Assembly (NCBI GenBank): GCA_003497625.1 | Contig: DNNO01000020.1 | Location: 203,316 to 267,315, forward strand | Source of the DNA: Flavobacterium sp. | GTDB lineage: Bacteria > Bacteroidota > Bacteroidia > Flavobacteriales > Flavobacteriaceae | Length of the DNA: 64,000 bases | Direction of reading: 5' to 3' | The notes under the pieces: generated by a model | The model's input: the letters and a program-made list of their open reading frames with translations, nothing else | Database searches by the model: none | Told to the model about the DNA's origin: nothing | Shown here: positions 63,693 through 64,000 of the stretch, piece by piece | Position numbering within the stretch: position 1 is the stretch's first letter | Layout: every line of letters starts with the position of its first letter | Made by a program: the position numbers and the translations under genes

Positions 63693-64000
63693 TATATCTG
63701 ATTTAATAAATATTTTCTGAAGAACTAATGATAACCCGATTGTGAGTAAAGCTCCAATAAAATTCAACCACAAGTAACCAACAACATCTAGGTAAAAAAT
63801 ATAGAAAATACCTGTTTGACTAATACATGCTGCAATAAAAACAGCTTTCCCTTTAACATAATTGATATAGAATCCAATTAAGAAAATCCCTAGAACGGTT
63901 CCGTAAAAAATAGAACCAATGATATTTACCAATTGAATTAAGTTTTCAAACAACGAACTAACACATGCAAATCCGATTGCGACGATTCCCCAAAATACGG
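63690..64000 (-). CDS. sodium:solute symporter, C-terminal part
   Basis: The minus-strand frame is open to the end of the window: VFWGIVAIGFACVSSLFENL then 'LVNIIGSIFYGTVLGIFLIGFYINYVKGKAVFIAACISQ'. This is the last two to four helices of the SSS family (sugar, amino-acid or organic-acid symport with Na+). About 103 residues are visible; the first 350-450 lie outside. An internal TTG could look like a start but the frame continues upstream. Substrate not decidable. Confidence 0.85.
   Translation of the reverse strand, partial: VFWGIVAIGFACVSSLFENLIQLVNIIGSIFYGTVLGIFLIGFYINYVKGKAVFIAACISQTGIFYIFYLDVVGYLWLNFIGALLTIGLSLVLQKIFIKSDI

Overview
This window is AT-rich, gene-dense chromosomal DNA from a member of the Bacteroidota, almost certainly Flavobacteriaceae and close to Flavobacterium. 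The evidence is the near absence of Shine-Dalgarno sequences, repeated promoters of the TTG-N18/19-TAnnTTTG type (SRP RNA, lpd, fsa, pyrR), and the families present: DUF5723, DUF4349, DUF2911, TIGR03643, DUF5117 metalloprotease, a fused CcoN/CcoO subunit and mono-haem CcoP. I saw no rRNA, tRNA, phage, insertion sequence or CRISPR array. Most of the window is core genome.

Layout. 1-9.1 kb: the end of an Lrp/AsnC regulator, a META-type lipoprotein, lpd, DoxX, a DUF4349 lipoprotein, then pabB-tilS-dsbD and a GNAT acetyltransferase broken by an in-frame stop. 9.3-15.8 kb: comM/yifB on +, facing a seven-gene minus-strand run (panB, RluA-type pseudouridine synthase, DUF5723, YpfJ-type Zn peptidase, SET-domain protein, TIGR03643, DUF2452). 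16-24.2 kb: cation homeostasis, with nhaD, an NTF2-like protein, a short KdpD-like kinase, KdpE, a small unknown protein, TrkH/KtrB, Kup and an outer-membrane porin. 24.2-35.6 kb: DUF2809, L-serine deaminase, an EamA permease, dnaK under a probable sigma-54 promoter, a large periplasmic metalloprotease, a nitronate monooxygenase, small unknowns and glutaminyl cyclotransferase. 35.7-46.3 kb: SRP RNA (ffs), dipeptide epimerase, SDR, transaldolase-like fsa, a cysteine-less TlpA-like lipoprotein, an ABC-F ATPase, pyrR-pyrB, a frameshifted TPR gene, RNase Z and a HAD phosphatase. 46.3-50.2 kb: a light/DNA-repair operon (SRPBCC, SDR, CPD photolyase, cryptochrome/photolyase). 50.4-54 kb: DUF2911, a MarR-nitroreductase-YceI operon with paired operators, a rhodanese and a lipocalin-like lipoprotein. 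54.1-63.6 kb: a Crp/Fnr regulator divergent from a complete cbb3 oxidase cluster (ccoI, S, NO, Q, P, G, H and a TauE/SafE-type protein). The window ends inside a sodium:solute symporter.

Three units look like working systems. The first is a two-component potassium locus in which the kinase/regulator normally paired with KdpFABC is joined to Trk, Kup and an outer-membrane channel. The second is the cbb3 respiration cluster, with two ATGA-N6-TCAT palindromes suited to the adjacent Crp/Fnr protein. The third is a MarR operon whose two identical operators cover both promoter elements. No obviously new defence or mobile system is present. The best leads are these regulatory arrangements, the half-degenerate ABC-F protein and the redox-dead TlpA-like lipoprotein.
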